Positions 7,479-15,780 of a stretch of 64,000 nucleotides of DNA are shown piece by piece. Positions within the stretch are counted from its first letter, which is position 1. Each line of letters starts with the position of its first letter. The translations under genes were made by a program, and so were the position numbers. Source of the DNA: CAYLPJ01 sp964385465 (GTDB taxonomy: Bacteria; Planctomycetota; Phycisphaerae; SM23-33); assembly GCA_964385465.1 (NCBI GenBank), contig CAYLPJ010000001.1, positions 248,001 to 312,000 on the forward strand, read 5' to 3'. Below the pieces are notes generated by a model. That model was not told the origin of the DNA and did no database searches. It saw only the letters and a program-made list of their open reading frames with translations.

Positions 7479-9820
7479 CGCTACGCATCGCGATTCTGAC
7501 GGCCGCGACCGCCGCCGTCGCCCCGGCCGCCGAGCCGGCGACGATCACGCTGACCGACAAGGTGCTCGTCAAGGACACCAGCCGCTTCGGGATCAATCTC
7601 GGCGGGGACGCCTACTACTCCGGGGCCGCGCTGGTGAAGCTGCGCGCGCGGGAGAACTTCGAGGGCACGAGCTTCCGCCGCTGCCACTTCGGCCCGGCCA
7701 GCGCGAAGGGCGGCGCCTTCACCTGGTTCGGCGGCGGCAGCGACTGGGGGAAGATCCTCGCCGACGGCACGTACACGGTCCTCTCGGGGCCGCAGCGATG
7801 GACGACCGGGAAGATCAAGGAGATCACAACCCGCCAGGCCGAGCACCAGGGCAACATGAAGCCGTTCCGCTTCTTCGTCTGGGACAAGCCGCTGAAACCC
7901 CTGCCCGACCGCGGCGGGTTCATGGTCGAGGCCATGCACCTCAAGCTCGGCGCCATGCGCAAGCCCGGCGACTACTGGTGCGCCGAGCAATGCCGGATCG
8001 CCACCGGCGACACGGCCGAGGGGTCCTTCGGCCATGCGGCGCTGAAGATGCCCGGCTCGGACAAGAAGGCCCACTACCGCTTCGCCACCCACTACCAGCG
8101 GTACGGGCAGACGAACGGGACGTGGCACGTGCGGTTTCACGCCAAGGCGGTCAAGGGCGAGCCGGTACTGGCCGTCTCCCCGGGCCGCGAGGAATGGGGC
8201 GGCGACGGCGAGGCCCGGCCCGGCGGGGAGTGGAAGCGCCACGAGCTGAAGCTGGTCGTGGAAAAGGTCCCCGAGCCGACCGGCGCCGAGGACAACCCGC
8301 ATCTGACGTTCCTCTTCGAGGTCACCGGCGGGGACCTCCTGCTGGACGACGTGGCCATCTGGCTGGAGGGCGACGAGAACCCCACGGCCTTCCGGGACGA
8401 CTGCATCGCGATGCTGAAGCGCTACCGCCCGGGCCCGCTGCGGAAGCTCCAGATGGGCGGCAGCACGGTAGCCAACACGATCGCCGGGCCGCTGGAGAGC
8501 CACCGCTACGCCAGCCAGGGCTGGACGAAGCTCTCCCCGTACGCGCGCGCCAGCGCCGACCCGTACGGCCTGCACGAGATGTACGAGCTCTGCGAGCACA
8601 TCGGCGCCGAGCCGTGGTACTGCCTTCCGGGCACGCTGAACCGCCGGGAGATGGAGCGGTTCATGGAGTACCTCGGCGCGCCGGCGGACGTCGGCTGGGG
8701 GCGCAGGCGCGCGGCGCTGGGCCAGAAGCGGCCTTGGACGGAGGTCTTCGACCGCATCCACGTGGAGTTCGGCAACGAGGCGTGGAACAACGCCGGGCCC
8801 TACCAGTGCGGCGGGTTCAACGGCCCGGACTACTGGAACGACCTGATCACCACGGGCAAGGAAAGCCCGCACTACAAGCCGTGTGTGGTCTTCCACGCCG
8901 CCGGCCAGGCCGCCCACTGGAGCCTCAACGACAGCCTGATGGGCTTCGCCCCGGCGGCCGACCGGTTCGGGGTCGCCCCGTACATCATCCAGCGGCTCAG
9001 CAAGGAAGACGCCCGCAAGCTGGACACCGACGAGAAGCTGTTCCGCTGGGCGTTCGCCTGGGCGATCCGCCGCAGCCGGGACCAGGAGGGCGCGATGCGG
9101 CGCAACTACGAGAACGCCAGGAAGCACGGCGTGGAGCTGAGCATCTACGAGGTGAACCACCACATCACGCACGGCGACGGCCCGCTGGAGCCGCGCAACC
9201 GCCTGGTCACCAGCCTCGGCGGCGGGCTGAACGTCTGCAACAACATGCTCACCATGCTCAAGGAGCACCACCTCCGCACGCAGGCGCTGTTCTCGTTGGT
9301 CCAGCACAGCTACAACGCCCGCGGCATCGGGGCCGTGAGGCTCTGGGGAACCGCCCTGTCCATGCGAAAGGGCCGCGAGCGATACCGCCCGACCTTCCTG
9401 GCCTGCGCCACGGCCAACCGCGTGCTGGGCGGGGACCTCGTGGCGACGGAGCACTCGGCCAACGAGCCGACCTTCAACGCGACCGGGCCGTTCCGCCGGC
9501 GCAAGGGCCACGAGACGATCCGCGACCTGCCGACGATCTGGAGCTACGCCTTCGCCGACGGCAAGCGGCGGGGGCTGATCCTCGTGAGCCTCGACGTCGC
9601 CGCCCCGCGCCCCGTGACGCTGAAGTTCGCGGGCACCCCGGCCGGTGGCAAGGCGACGCGGTGGGAGCTCTCGGCCGACAGCATCGCGGCCAACAACGAG
9701 TTCGAGAACGCCGAGCCGCAGGTGGCGGTGAGCGAATCGACCGTCGAGAAGTTCGCCGACGGCGTGACGCTGACGCTCCCGCCCCACTCGATGACGGCGC
9801 TTCGGTGGGAGCTGGAGTAG
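7475..9820 (+). CDS. Secreted glycoside hydrolase-like protein, clan GH-A type
   Basis: This 781-residue protein has a short, weakly predicted signal (MTLRIAILTAATAAVAPAA) and starts inside the stop of the previous gene. The region HVEFGNEAWNNAGPY (about residues 428-443) matches the 'GNE' acid/base motif of clan GH-A enzymes, and ELSIYEVNHH further on supplies a candidate nucleophile Glu. A beta-sandwich C-terminal region (about 690-781) resembles the accessory domain of alpha-L-arabinofuranosidase-type enzymes. Residues about 100-310 look like a carbohydrate-binding jelly roll (DLLLDDVAIWLEGDENP). I infer an exo- or endo-glycosidase acting outside the cytoplasm, but cannot choose the GH family or substrate. 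It ends before a pair of strong hairpins. Confidence 0.65.
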   Translation: MTLRIAILTAATAAVAPAAEPATITLTDKVLVKDTSRFGINLGGDAYYSGAALVKLRARENFEGTSFRRCHFGPASAKGGAFTWFGGGSDWGKILADGTYTVLSGPQRWTTGKIKEITTRQAEHQGNMKPFRFFVWDKPLKPLPDRGGFMVEAMHLKLGAMRKPGDYWCAEQCRIATGDTAEGSFGHAALKMPGSDKKAHYRFATHYQRYGQTNGTWHVRFHAKAVKGEPVLAVSPGREEWGGDGEARPGGEWKRHELKLVVEKVPEPTGAEDNPHLTFLFEVTGGDLLLDDVAIWLEGDENPTAFRDDCIAMLKRYRPGPLRKLQMGGSTVANTIAGPLESHRYASQGWTKLSPYARASADPYGLHEMYELCEHIGAEPWYCLPGTLNRREMERFMEYLGAPADVGWGRRRAALGQKRPWTEVFDRIHVEFGNEAWNNAGPYQCGGFNGPDYWNDLITTGKESPHYKPCVVFHAAGQAAHWSLNDSLMGFAPAADRFGVAPYIIQRLSKEDARKLDTDEKLFRWAFAWAIRRSRDQEGAMRRNYENARKHGVELSIYEVNHHITHGDGPLEPRNRLVTSLGGGLNVCNNMLTMLKEHHLRTQALFSLVQHSYNARGIGAVRLWGTALSMRKGRERYRPTFLACATANRVLGGDLVATEHSANEPTFNATGPFRRRKGHETIRDLPTIWSYAFADGKRRGLILVSLDVAAPRPVTLKFAGTPAGGKATRWELSADSIAANNEFENAEPQVAVSESTVEKFADGVTLTLPPHSMTALRWELE

Positions 9821-9920
9821 GCGGCGGACGCCGGAAGGCAGCGGCGACAGCGGTCGCGGCGCGCGTCGCCGTGGGCGACGGCGCGGGGCGGCGCGGCGGG
9901 AGATCGCGAGAGGAACGACA

Positions 9921-9983
9921 CCGCGGCGCCACGCCGCGGCTCCGTGGTCGGCGGGAATCGCCCCGGCGGGCCCCGCCGCCGGG
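9921..9983. terminator. Two strong hairpins between convergent genes
   Basis: The first hairpin is CCGCGGCG/CGCCGCGG (9921-9928, 9932-9939; 3-nt loop). The second is CCCGGCGG/CCGCCGGG (9962-9969, 9976-9983; 6-nt loop). They lie between the convergent glycoside hydrolase and ABC exporter genes and could terminate both, although T-tracts are missing. Confidence 0.45.
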
Positions 9984-10020
9984 ACAGCTCTTCCTGTTAA
10001 CGGTTACCTGCTGACTGTTC

Positions 10021-10038
10021 GCTGTCAGCTGTCAGCTG
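10021..10038. repeat. Short GCTGTCA tandem repeat
   Basis: About two and a half copies of the heptamer GCTGTCA lie in the convergent intergenic region. The surrounding 30 bases are noticeably less GC-rich than the genes. No function can be assigned. Confidence 0.45.
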
Positions 10039-10063
10039 GTACCCAGCGACTGCCAACAGCCCT

Positions 10064-12418
10064 CTACCCGCCCAGCGCGATCAGCGACTGCATCTCGCTC
10101 TGCGTCCGCAGCAGCTTGGCGTAGAGCCCGTCCTCCTTGGCGGTGAGCTCCTCGTGCGTGCCCTGCTCGACGAGCTCGCCCTTCTCCAGCACGACCAGCC
10201 GGTGGGCCTTGCGGAGCGTGGAGAGGCGGTGGGCGATGGCGATGGTCGTCCGGTCGGCGACCAGCCGCTCGATCGCCTCCTGGATGAGCTTCTCGGTCTC
10301 GGTGTCCACGCTGCTGGTGGCCTCGTCGAGGATGAGGATCCGCGGGTTGTTCAGAATCGCCCGGGCGATGCTGATCCGCTGGCGCTCCCCGCCGGAGAGC
10401 GTCTGCCCGCGCTCGCCGACCAGCGTGTCGTAGCCGTCGGGGAAGCCCAGGATGAAGTCGTGTGCGTTGGCGGCGCGGGCGGCCTCGATGATCTCGGGGA
10501 TCTCCGCCCCGGCGTTGCCGTAGGCGATGTTCTCCGCCACCGTGCCGTGGAAGAGGAACGGCTCCTGGAGCACGACGCCGATGTTCCGGCGGAGGCTGGC
10601 GACGTCGTAATCGCGGACGTCGACGCCGTCGATGAGGATCTGCCCGGCGAGCACGTCGTAGAAGCGGCAGATGAGGTTGACCAGCGTGGTCTTGCCCCCG
10701 CCCGAGGGCCCGCACAGGCCGACCATCCGCCCGGCGGGGATGTCCAGGCTGATGCCCTTGAGCACCTTGCGAATGCCGTCGTAGCTGAACGAGACGTTTC
10801 GCAGCTCGATGTGCCCCTTGAGGTCGCCGGCGTCGGTCGGGTCGGCGGAGGAGTAGATGTCCGGCTCGGTGTCGAGGATCTCGAAAATCCGCTGGGCGCT
10901 GGTCGCGGCGCGGTTGAGCATCTGGTCCATGTGCGCGATCATGTGGATCGGCCGCAGGAACATGTGCAGCAGGCCCATGAAGGCGAACAGCGTGCCGACC
11001 GTCATGTACCCGGCCACCTCGGCGCCCGGGTCGGCCGCGAGCTTCCCCTGCACCTCCCCGTAGTCCTGGACGATCCACAGCCCGCCCACGATCCACACCA
11101 CCAGCAGGCTGAGCTGCGTGCAGAACATCATCAGCGGGCCGAAGACCGTCACCGCCGAGATGAACGTCATCTCCTGGTCGTACACCAGACGGTTCTTCAC
11201 GCCGAACCGCTCGATCTCCCGCGGCTCCTGGCTGAAGGCCTTGATCACCCGCACGCCGGGCAGGGCGTCGGCCACCACGGCCGTGAGCTGCCCCCACCGG
11301 TGCCACCACCGCCGGAACAGCCGGTGCATGAGCTTGTGGAAGACGACCATCAGCACGAGCATCAGCGGGATGGGGATCAGCGCGAAGCAGGCCAGCCGCC
11401 AGTTGGTGAAGAACATCGCGACGGTCACGCCGATGAGCGTCAGGAAGGTGACGACGACCTCGATGCACGTGAAGGCCAGGAAGCCCCAGAGACGGTCGGA
11501 ATCGCTGGTGACGCGGGAGACCAGCCCGCCGGTCTGCTTCTTGGCGAAGAAGCTCAGCGACAGCTTGTGCAGGTGGGCGTAGACGGTGTTGCGGATGCCG
11601 GTCGAGACCATCGTGCCCAGGCGGAAGACCAGCCGCCGCTGGATGGCGCCCAGCACGTTGGAGCCCACGATCAGCCCGGCGAAGCAGGCCAGCAGGATCA
11701 GGAACAGCCGGAGGTCCGGGCTCTGCCCGGCCATGCCGCCCAGCCCGCGGTCCACCATCGGGCGGGTCAGCAGCGGCTGGGCGATGCCCATCGCCGTGGC
11801 CACCACCGCCAGCGAGACGCCCAGCACCAGCCGCCACTTGTGCGGACCGACGAAGTCCATCAGCCGCCAGAGGATCTTCCGGTGACTCATGCAGGCCGGG
11901 CAGCTCTCCGCCCACGCCGGGATCACCCGCCCGCACGCCTCGCAGCGGACCTTCTTCTGGTCGGGGCGCTCGGCCTCGGCGGGCGGCTCGTCGGCGGCCT
12001 CGCCGTCGGCGGACAGGGCACGCTCGGCGCCGCGGGCCAGGCGGGCGACATCCTTGGCGTGGCGGAGCGTGTAGCGGTACTCGGCCACGACGCCCCCGTC
12101 GCGGAGCAACCGCAGCAGGTTGATCCCCAGCCCTTCGACGACCTTGGCCTCGGAGAGCTCCTCGAACGCGTGCCAGGCCGACGACCACGCCCCGCCGGCC
12201 CCCGGGGACCGCGTGTAGCGCCCGAGGCGGCCGTCGGAGAGGACGAGGTAGCCCTCGACGTACATCCCGTCCTCGTCGAGGTCGAACCGGGCGGCGTCCA
12301 GTGCCTCCCCGCCGTCGAGGTCGGCCTCGACACGCCGCCGCAGCTCGTCGGGCAGCCCGCCGAGGACGTCCCGCTCGGCCGTCTCGCCCGTGTTGTCGGC
12401 CTTTGCCGCACTGCTCAT
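10064..12418 (-). CDS. ABC exporter (MsbA-like half-transporter) with N-terminal domain and zinc ribbon
   Basis: This 784-residue fused permease-ATPase has three parts. Residues 1-150 are a soluble N-terminal domain (MYVEGYLVLSDGRLGRYTRS onward) that looks beta-rich. A zinc ribbon with Cys159, Cys162, Cys173 and Cys176 sits just before the membrane. Residues about 190-500 form six transmembrane helices of the exporter type, and about 535-784 the ATPase. The ATPase carries the Walker A GPSGGGKTT (about 567), signature LSGGERQR (about 670) and Walker B ILILDEAT (about 690). It should work as a homo- or heterodimeric exporter of a lipid or hydrophobic substrate in the inner membrane. The gene at 24444 encodes a protein of the same layout with identical cysteine spacing, so the two are paralogues. 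It is divergent from the zinc dehydrogenase gene. Confidence 0.9.
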   Translation of the reverse strand: MSSAAKADNTGETAERDVLGGLPDELRRRVEADLDGGEALDAARFDLDEDGMYVEGYLVLSDGRLGRYTRSPGAGGAWSSAWHAFEELSEAKVVEGLGINLLRLLRDGGVVAEYRYTLRHAKDVARLARGAERALSADGEAADEPPAEAERPDQKKVRCEACGRVIPAWAESCPACMSHRKILWRLMDFVGPHKWRLVLGVSLAVVATAMGIAQPLLTRPMVDRGLGGMAGQSPDLRLFLILLACFAGLIVGSNVLGAIQRRLVFRLGTMVSTGIRNTVYAHLHKLSLSFFAKKQTGGLVSRVTSDSDRLWGFLAFTCIEVVVTFLTLIGVTVAMFFTNWRLACFALIPIPLMLVLMVVFHKLMHRLFRRWWHRWGQLTAVVADALPGVRVIKAFSQEPREIERFGVKNRLVYDQEMTFISAVTVFGPLMMFCTQLSLLVVWIVGGLWIVQDYGEVQGKLAADPGAEVAGYMTVGTLFAFMGLLHMFLRPIHMIAHMDQMLNRAATSAQRIFEILDTEPDIYSSADPTDAGDLKGHIELRNVSFSYDGIRKVLKGISLDIPAGRMVGLCGPSGGGKTTLVNLICRFYDVLAGQILIDGVDVRDYDVASLRRNIGVVLQEPFLFHGTVAENIAYGNAGAEIPEIIEAARAANAHDFILGFPDGYDTLVGERGQTLSGGERQRISIARAILNNPRILILDEATSSVDTETEKLIQEAIERLVADRTTIAIAHRLSTLRKAHRLVVLEKGELVEQGTHEELTAKEDGLYAKLLRTQSEMQSLIALGG

Positions 12419-12452
12419 CGCCCGCCTCCGGATGCCTTCGCAACCGCGAGAG

Positions 12453-12458
12453 TATACC
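12453..12458 (-). promoter_or_regulatory. -10 element for the ABC exporter
   Basis: TATACT on the minus strand lies 35 bases upstream of the ATG at 12418, in the divergent intergenic region. A matching -35 is not clear. Confidence 0.35.
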
Positions 12459-12524
12459 CGACCGCACGCGGCGGGGGCACACCCCCTGCCGGGATTCGCA
12501 CTCCATTTCCGCCCGCCGCCGGAT

Positions 12525-12530
12525 TAGAAT
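12525..12530 (+). promoter_or_regulatory. -10 element for the zinc dehydrogenase pair
   Basis: TAGAAT lies 44 bases upstream of the ATG at 12574. The same -10 word appears in the promoter at 24212, which suggests a housekeeping-type signal; the -35 is weak. Confidence 0.35.
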
Positions 12531-12573
12531 CCCTTCCGTCGGGGGCGAGCAAAGAACTGGCAGGGAGCGCGCG

Positions 12574-13623
12574 ATGCAGGCACTGGTGCTGGAAGGCAAG
12601 GGCGAGCTGAACATCCGGGACATCGACATCCCCGAGCGGATGGGGCCCGACGACGTCGAGATCGCCGTCCATACCGTCGGCGTCTGCGGCAGCGACGCCC
12701 ACCTCTACGAGTACGGCAAGATCGGGCCGTTCGTCGTCGACCGCCCGATGGTCCTCGGCCACGAGGCCTCGGGCACGGTCCGGCGGGTCGGCGAGAACGT
12801 CACGGGCCTCGCCCCCGGCGACCGCGTGTGCATGGAGCCGGGCATCCCCACCCCCAACAGCCGGGCCACCCGCGAGGGCATGTACAACCTCGATCCCGAC
12901 GTGGTCTTCTGGGCCGCGCCGCCCGTGCACGGCTGCCTGCGGCCCACGGTCGTCCACCCGGCCTCGCTGGTGTTCAAGCTGCCCGAAACCGTCGGTTGTG
13001 CCGAGGGCGCCCTGGTCGAGCCCCTGGCCGTCGGGATGCACGCGGTCAACAGGGCGCAGGTCAAGCCCGGCGACCTCGGCGTGGTTCTCGGCGCCGGGAC
13101 CATCGGCCTGGTCACCGCCATGGCCGCCCTGGCCGGCGGGTGCAGCCGCGTGGTGCTCGTCGACCGCCTCCAGCCGAAGCTGGAGCTCGGCGCGACGTTC
13201 GGGCCGGTCACGCCGGTGAACTTCGAGACCGAGGACGTCGGCAAGGTCGTCGCGGACCTCAGCGACGGCTGGGGCGCGGAGGTCGTCTTCGAGGCCAGCG
13301 GCGCCCCCGAGGCCGTCAAGAGCACCCTCGACCACGTCTGCCCCGGCGGGAAGGTCGTCTTCATCGGCGGGCCCATCGAGCCGGTGCCCATGGACATCGT
13401 CAAGGGCCAGACCAAGGAAGTCACGATGATGACCATCTTCCGCTACGCCCACGTCTACCGAAGGGCCCTGGCGCTGATGGGCTCCGGGCGGATCGACGTC
13501 AAGCCGCTGATCACCGACACCTACCCCTTTGCCGAGGCCGTCGAGGCCTTCGACTACGCCTGCGACCCGCGACCCGAGAGCGTCAAGGTCCAGATCGTCA
13601 TGCCCGACGCGGAGAACGAATGA
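12574..13623 (+). CDS. Zinc-dependent polyol (sorbitol/xylitol-type) dehydrogenase
   Basis: This 349-residue medium-chain dehydrogenase has the catalytic-zinc Cys and Glu in VGVCGSDAHLYEYG and GHEASGTVRRVG, and the sorbitol-dehydrogenase hallmarks EPGIP, GMYNLDPD and LVEPLAVGMHAVNRA. The Rossmann motif is LGAGTIGLV (about residues 170-178), followed by VVLVDR, whose Asp suggests NAD(H) rather than NADP(H). The four structural-zinc cysteines are not evident, as is usual for sorbitol dehydrogenases. It likely oxidises a sugar alcohol or related cyclitol to a ketose in the cytoplasm. The start at 12574 follows a CAGGGAG site. Its stop overlaps the start of the second dehydrogenase, so the pair is translationally coupled. 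Confidence 0.85.
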   Translation: MQALVLEGKGELNIRDIDIPERMGPDDVEIAVHTVGVCGSDAHLYEYGKIGPFVVDRPMVLGHEASGTVRRVGENVTGLAPGDRVCMEPGIPTPNSRATREGMYNLDPDVVFWAAPPVHGCLRPTVVHPASLVFKLPETVGCAEGALVEPLAVGMHAVNRAQVKPGDLGVVLGAGTIGLVTAMAALAGGCSRVVLVDRLQPKLELGATFGPVTPVNFETEDVGKVVADLSDGWGAEVVFEASGAPEAVKSTLDHVCPGGKVVFIGGPIEPVPMDIVKGQTKEVTMMTIFRYAHVYRRALALMGSGRIDVKPLITDTYPFAEAVEAFDYACDPRPESVKVQIVMPDAENE

Positions 13624-14654
13624 TGAGCGAGCAGACCATGAAGGCCGTCGTGTACACCGCCCCGGGCCGGTTCGAGATCGCCGATGTGCCCGTGCCCGAA
13701 CCCGCCGACGACGAGGCCCTGATCCGCGTCCGCGCCTGCGGGCTCTGCCGGACCGACATGCACATCCACCTCGGGCACTTCATCTCCGAGTTCCCGCTGA
13801 CCAACGGGCACGAGTTCGCCGGCGAGATCGCCGCCGTCGGCTCGGGCGCCGGCGACCTCGCCGTCGGCGACCGCGTCGTCGCCGACAACACCGAGCTCTG
13901 CGGGCACTGCTTCTTCTGCCGACGCGACCAGCCGCTCTACTGCGAGAACTTCACCAGCCACGGCTGCAACTGCGCCGGCGGCTTCGCCGAGTACGTCGCC
14001 ATCAAGGCCGAGAAGATCTTCACGCTCGACACCCTCGGCTTCCGCGAGGCCGTCATGGCCGAGCCGACCGCCTGCGCCATCCACGGCGCCGACCGCATCG
14101 CCGCCGGGCCCGGCAGCGACGTGCTGCTGTTCGGCGCGGGACCGACCGGGCTGATCCTCGCCCAACTCCTCAAGGCCAACGGCGCCGCCCGGCTGGTCGT
14201 CGCCGCGCCGCCCGGCCGAAAGCTCGACCTCGCCGCCAGACTCGCCGCCGACGAGACCGTCGAGATCGACCGCCAAGACCACGAGAAGCACCGCAGCCGG
14301 ATCCGCGACCGCTGGCCGAGAGGGTTCGACGTGGTCGTCGAGGCCACCGGCTCGGCCGCGATGTTCGAGGATTGCTTCCACTACACGCGCCGGGGCAGCC
14401 GCGTGATCGCCTACGGCGTCTACGATTCCCAAGCGAAGGTCTCGGTCAGCCCCTACGACCTGTTCTACAACGAGATCACCGTCGTGGGCTCTTTCGCCCA
14501 GACCCACTGCTTCGACCGCGCCCTGGCGTACCTGGAAAGCGGCACGGTGAAGGTCGACGACATCGTCGACCAGCAGCTCCCCCTCACCGACTACGCACGC
14601 GCCCTGGAGATGATGACCAACCGCGAGGCCATCAAGATCGCCCTGTGCCCGTAG
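13623..14654 (+). CDS. Zinc-dependent alcohol/polyol dehydrogenase
   Basis: This 343-residue medium-chain dehydrogenase keeps both zinc sites. The catalytic Cys-Gly-Leu-Cys region is followed by HLGHF and NGHEFAGEI, and the structural lobe reads CGHCFFCRRDQPLYC. The nucleotide-binding turn is FGAGPTGLI at about residue 170. It resembles threonine-, galactitol- or arabitol-dehydrogenase-like enzymes. There are two adjacent ATGs (13620 and 13623); I chose 13623, which gives GGAG a spacing of 8 bases and overlaps the upstream stop by one base. The neighbouring enzymes (a polyol dehydrogenase and a PfkB sugar kinase on the opposite strand) suggest a small sugar/polyol catabolic set. The exact substrate is unknown. 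Confidence 0.85.
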   Translation: MSEQTMKAVVYTAPGRFEIADVPVPEPADDEALIRVRACGLCRTDMHIHLGHFISEFPLTNGHEFAGEIAAVGSGAGDLAVGDRVVADNTELCGHCFFCRRDQPLYCENFTSHGCNCAGGFAEYVAIKAEKIFTLDTLGFREAVMAEPTACAIHGADRIAAGPGSDVLLFGAGPTGLILAQLLKANGAARLVVAAPPGRKLDLAARLAADETVEIDRQDHEKHRSRIRDRWPRGFDVVVEATGSAAMFEDCFHYTRRGSRVIAYGVYDSQAKVSVSPYDLFYNEITVVGSFAQTHCFDRALAYLESGTVKVDDIVDQQLPLTDYARALEMMTNREAIKIALCP

Positions 14655-14717
14655 TGTTGCAGCGACACTCGACGCCCGGCGCTCATCCATGCCGGACCTC
14701 TTCGAAACCCCAGAGAC

Positions 14718-15644
14718 CTACGTCCCGCTTTCGAGGAACCGCTCGATTTGCTCGCAAGTGGGTATGCCGGCTCGGCCGCCGAGGCGGGTGCATTTGATCG
14801 CGGCGGCGGCCGAGGCCAGGCGGAGGTTCTCAGCGAGCGCCAGGCCGCGGGTCAGGCCGTGACAGAAGGCTCCGTGGAAGACGTCGCCGGCGCCGGTGGT
14901 GTCCACCACGTCGACCTCGAAGGCCCCCAGCGTGCCCGCCTGCCCGCCGGCGGCGGCGAACGCCAGCCCGGCCGCGCCGAGCGTGACCACGGCGCAGCGG
15001 GGGCCGAGCTCCAGCAGCCGGCGGCAGGCGGCGAGCGGGTCGGCGGGCAGGCCGCCTTTGCCCAGGCACAACTCGGGGAACAGCGCGTAGTCCACGTGGT
15101 CCAGCAGCGGGCGGGTGCGGTCGTCGACGGCGGAGAAGTCGCAGACGACCGGCAGGCCGCGCCGCCGGGCCTCGGCCGCCGCGGGGAGCTGGCTGGCGGG
15201 GATGGTCGCGTCGATCAGCAGGCAGGCGGCGCCCCCGAGGCGAGCGAGGTCGCCGACGGGCCGCCCGCCGTCGGCGTCGCGGACGCCCGTGCCATGGACG
15301 AACCGCCGCTCGCCGGTCCGCCCGTCCACGCAGACGACCACCGCCGGGCCGCGAATCGCGCCCTCGCGGCGGACCTGCGACGTGTCGATGCCCTCGGCGG
15401 CCAGGTCGGCCACCACCTCGTCACCCAGCCGGTCCCTGCCGACCACGCCCCAGAACTCCGCCGCCCCGCCGAGCCGCGTCACCGCCGACAGGGCCGTGCC
15501 CACCATCCCCCCGCCCTGCCGCCGGCTGTCCAGTACGCGCCCCTCGGCGACCGGCCGGGAGGCGTCCTCCCACAGCAGCAGGTGGTCCACCAGCGCCAGC
15601 CCGACGCCGACAACCTTGCCCCCGCTCTCGCCGGTGCCGCTCAC
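14718..15644 (-). CDS. PfkB-family carbohydrate kinase
   Basis: This 308-residue ribokinase/PfkB-family protein should phosphorylate a sugar or nucleoside with ATP in the cytoplasm. Evidence is the N-terminal GVGLALVDHLLLWE strand, the GGGMVGTALSAVTRLGG substrate motif (about residues 38-54), and the C-terminal signature DVVDTTGAGDVFHGAF (about 240-255) with the catalytic Asp in GAGD. No ATG lies near the proper N-terminus; a GTG at 15644 starts right at the fold, so I chose it despite a weak ribosome-binding site. The gene converges on the two zinc dehydrogenases, and the three may form a polyol-to-sugar-phosphate route. The substrate (fructose, ribose or another) cannot be read from the sequence. 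Confidence 0.85.
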   Translation of the reverse strand: MSGTGESGGKVVGVGLALVDHLLLWEDASRPVAEGRVLDSRRQGGGMVGTALSAVTRLGGAAEFWGVVGRDRLGDEVVADLAAEGIDTSQVRREGAIRGPAVVVCVDGRTGERRFVHGTGVRDADGGRPVGDLARLGGAACLLIDATIPASQLPAAAEARRRGLPVVCDFSAVDDRTRPLLDHVDYALFPELCLGKGGLPADPLAACRRLLELGPRCAVVTLGAAGLAFAAAGGQAGTLGAFEVDVVDTTGAGDVFHGAFCHGLTRGLALAENLRLASAAAAIKCTRLGGRAGIPTCEQIERFLESGT

Positions 15645-15780
15645 GAGCGAACCCCGCGGCGGGCCAACGGGCAGGTGACCGGATGGAAGGGAATCTGTCG
15701 CACGGGCGACTCCTCGTCTGCGGTGCGGTGTCGCGTTACCATACTCCCGGCGGCCCCGCGGCCGCAACCGGAGGTGCCCG

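Noticed and set aside
10154..12610. An 818-codon plus-strand frame opposite the first ABC exporter
   Set aside because: The minus strand carries the complete Walker A, signature and Walker B motifs, and the plus-strand product has no recognisable features.
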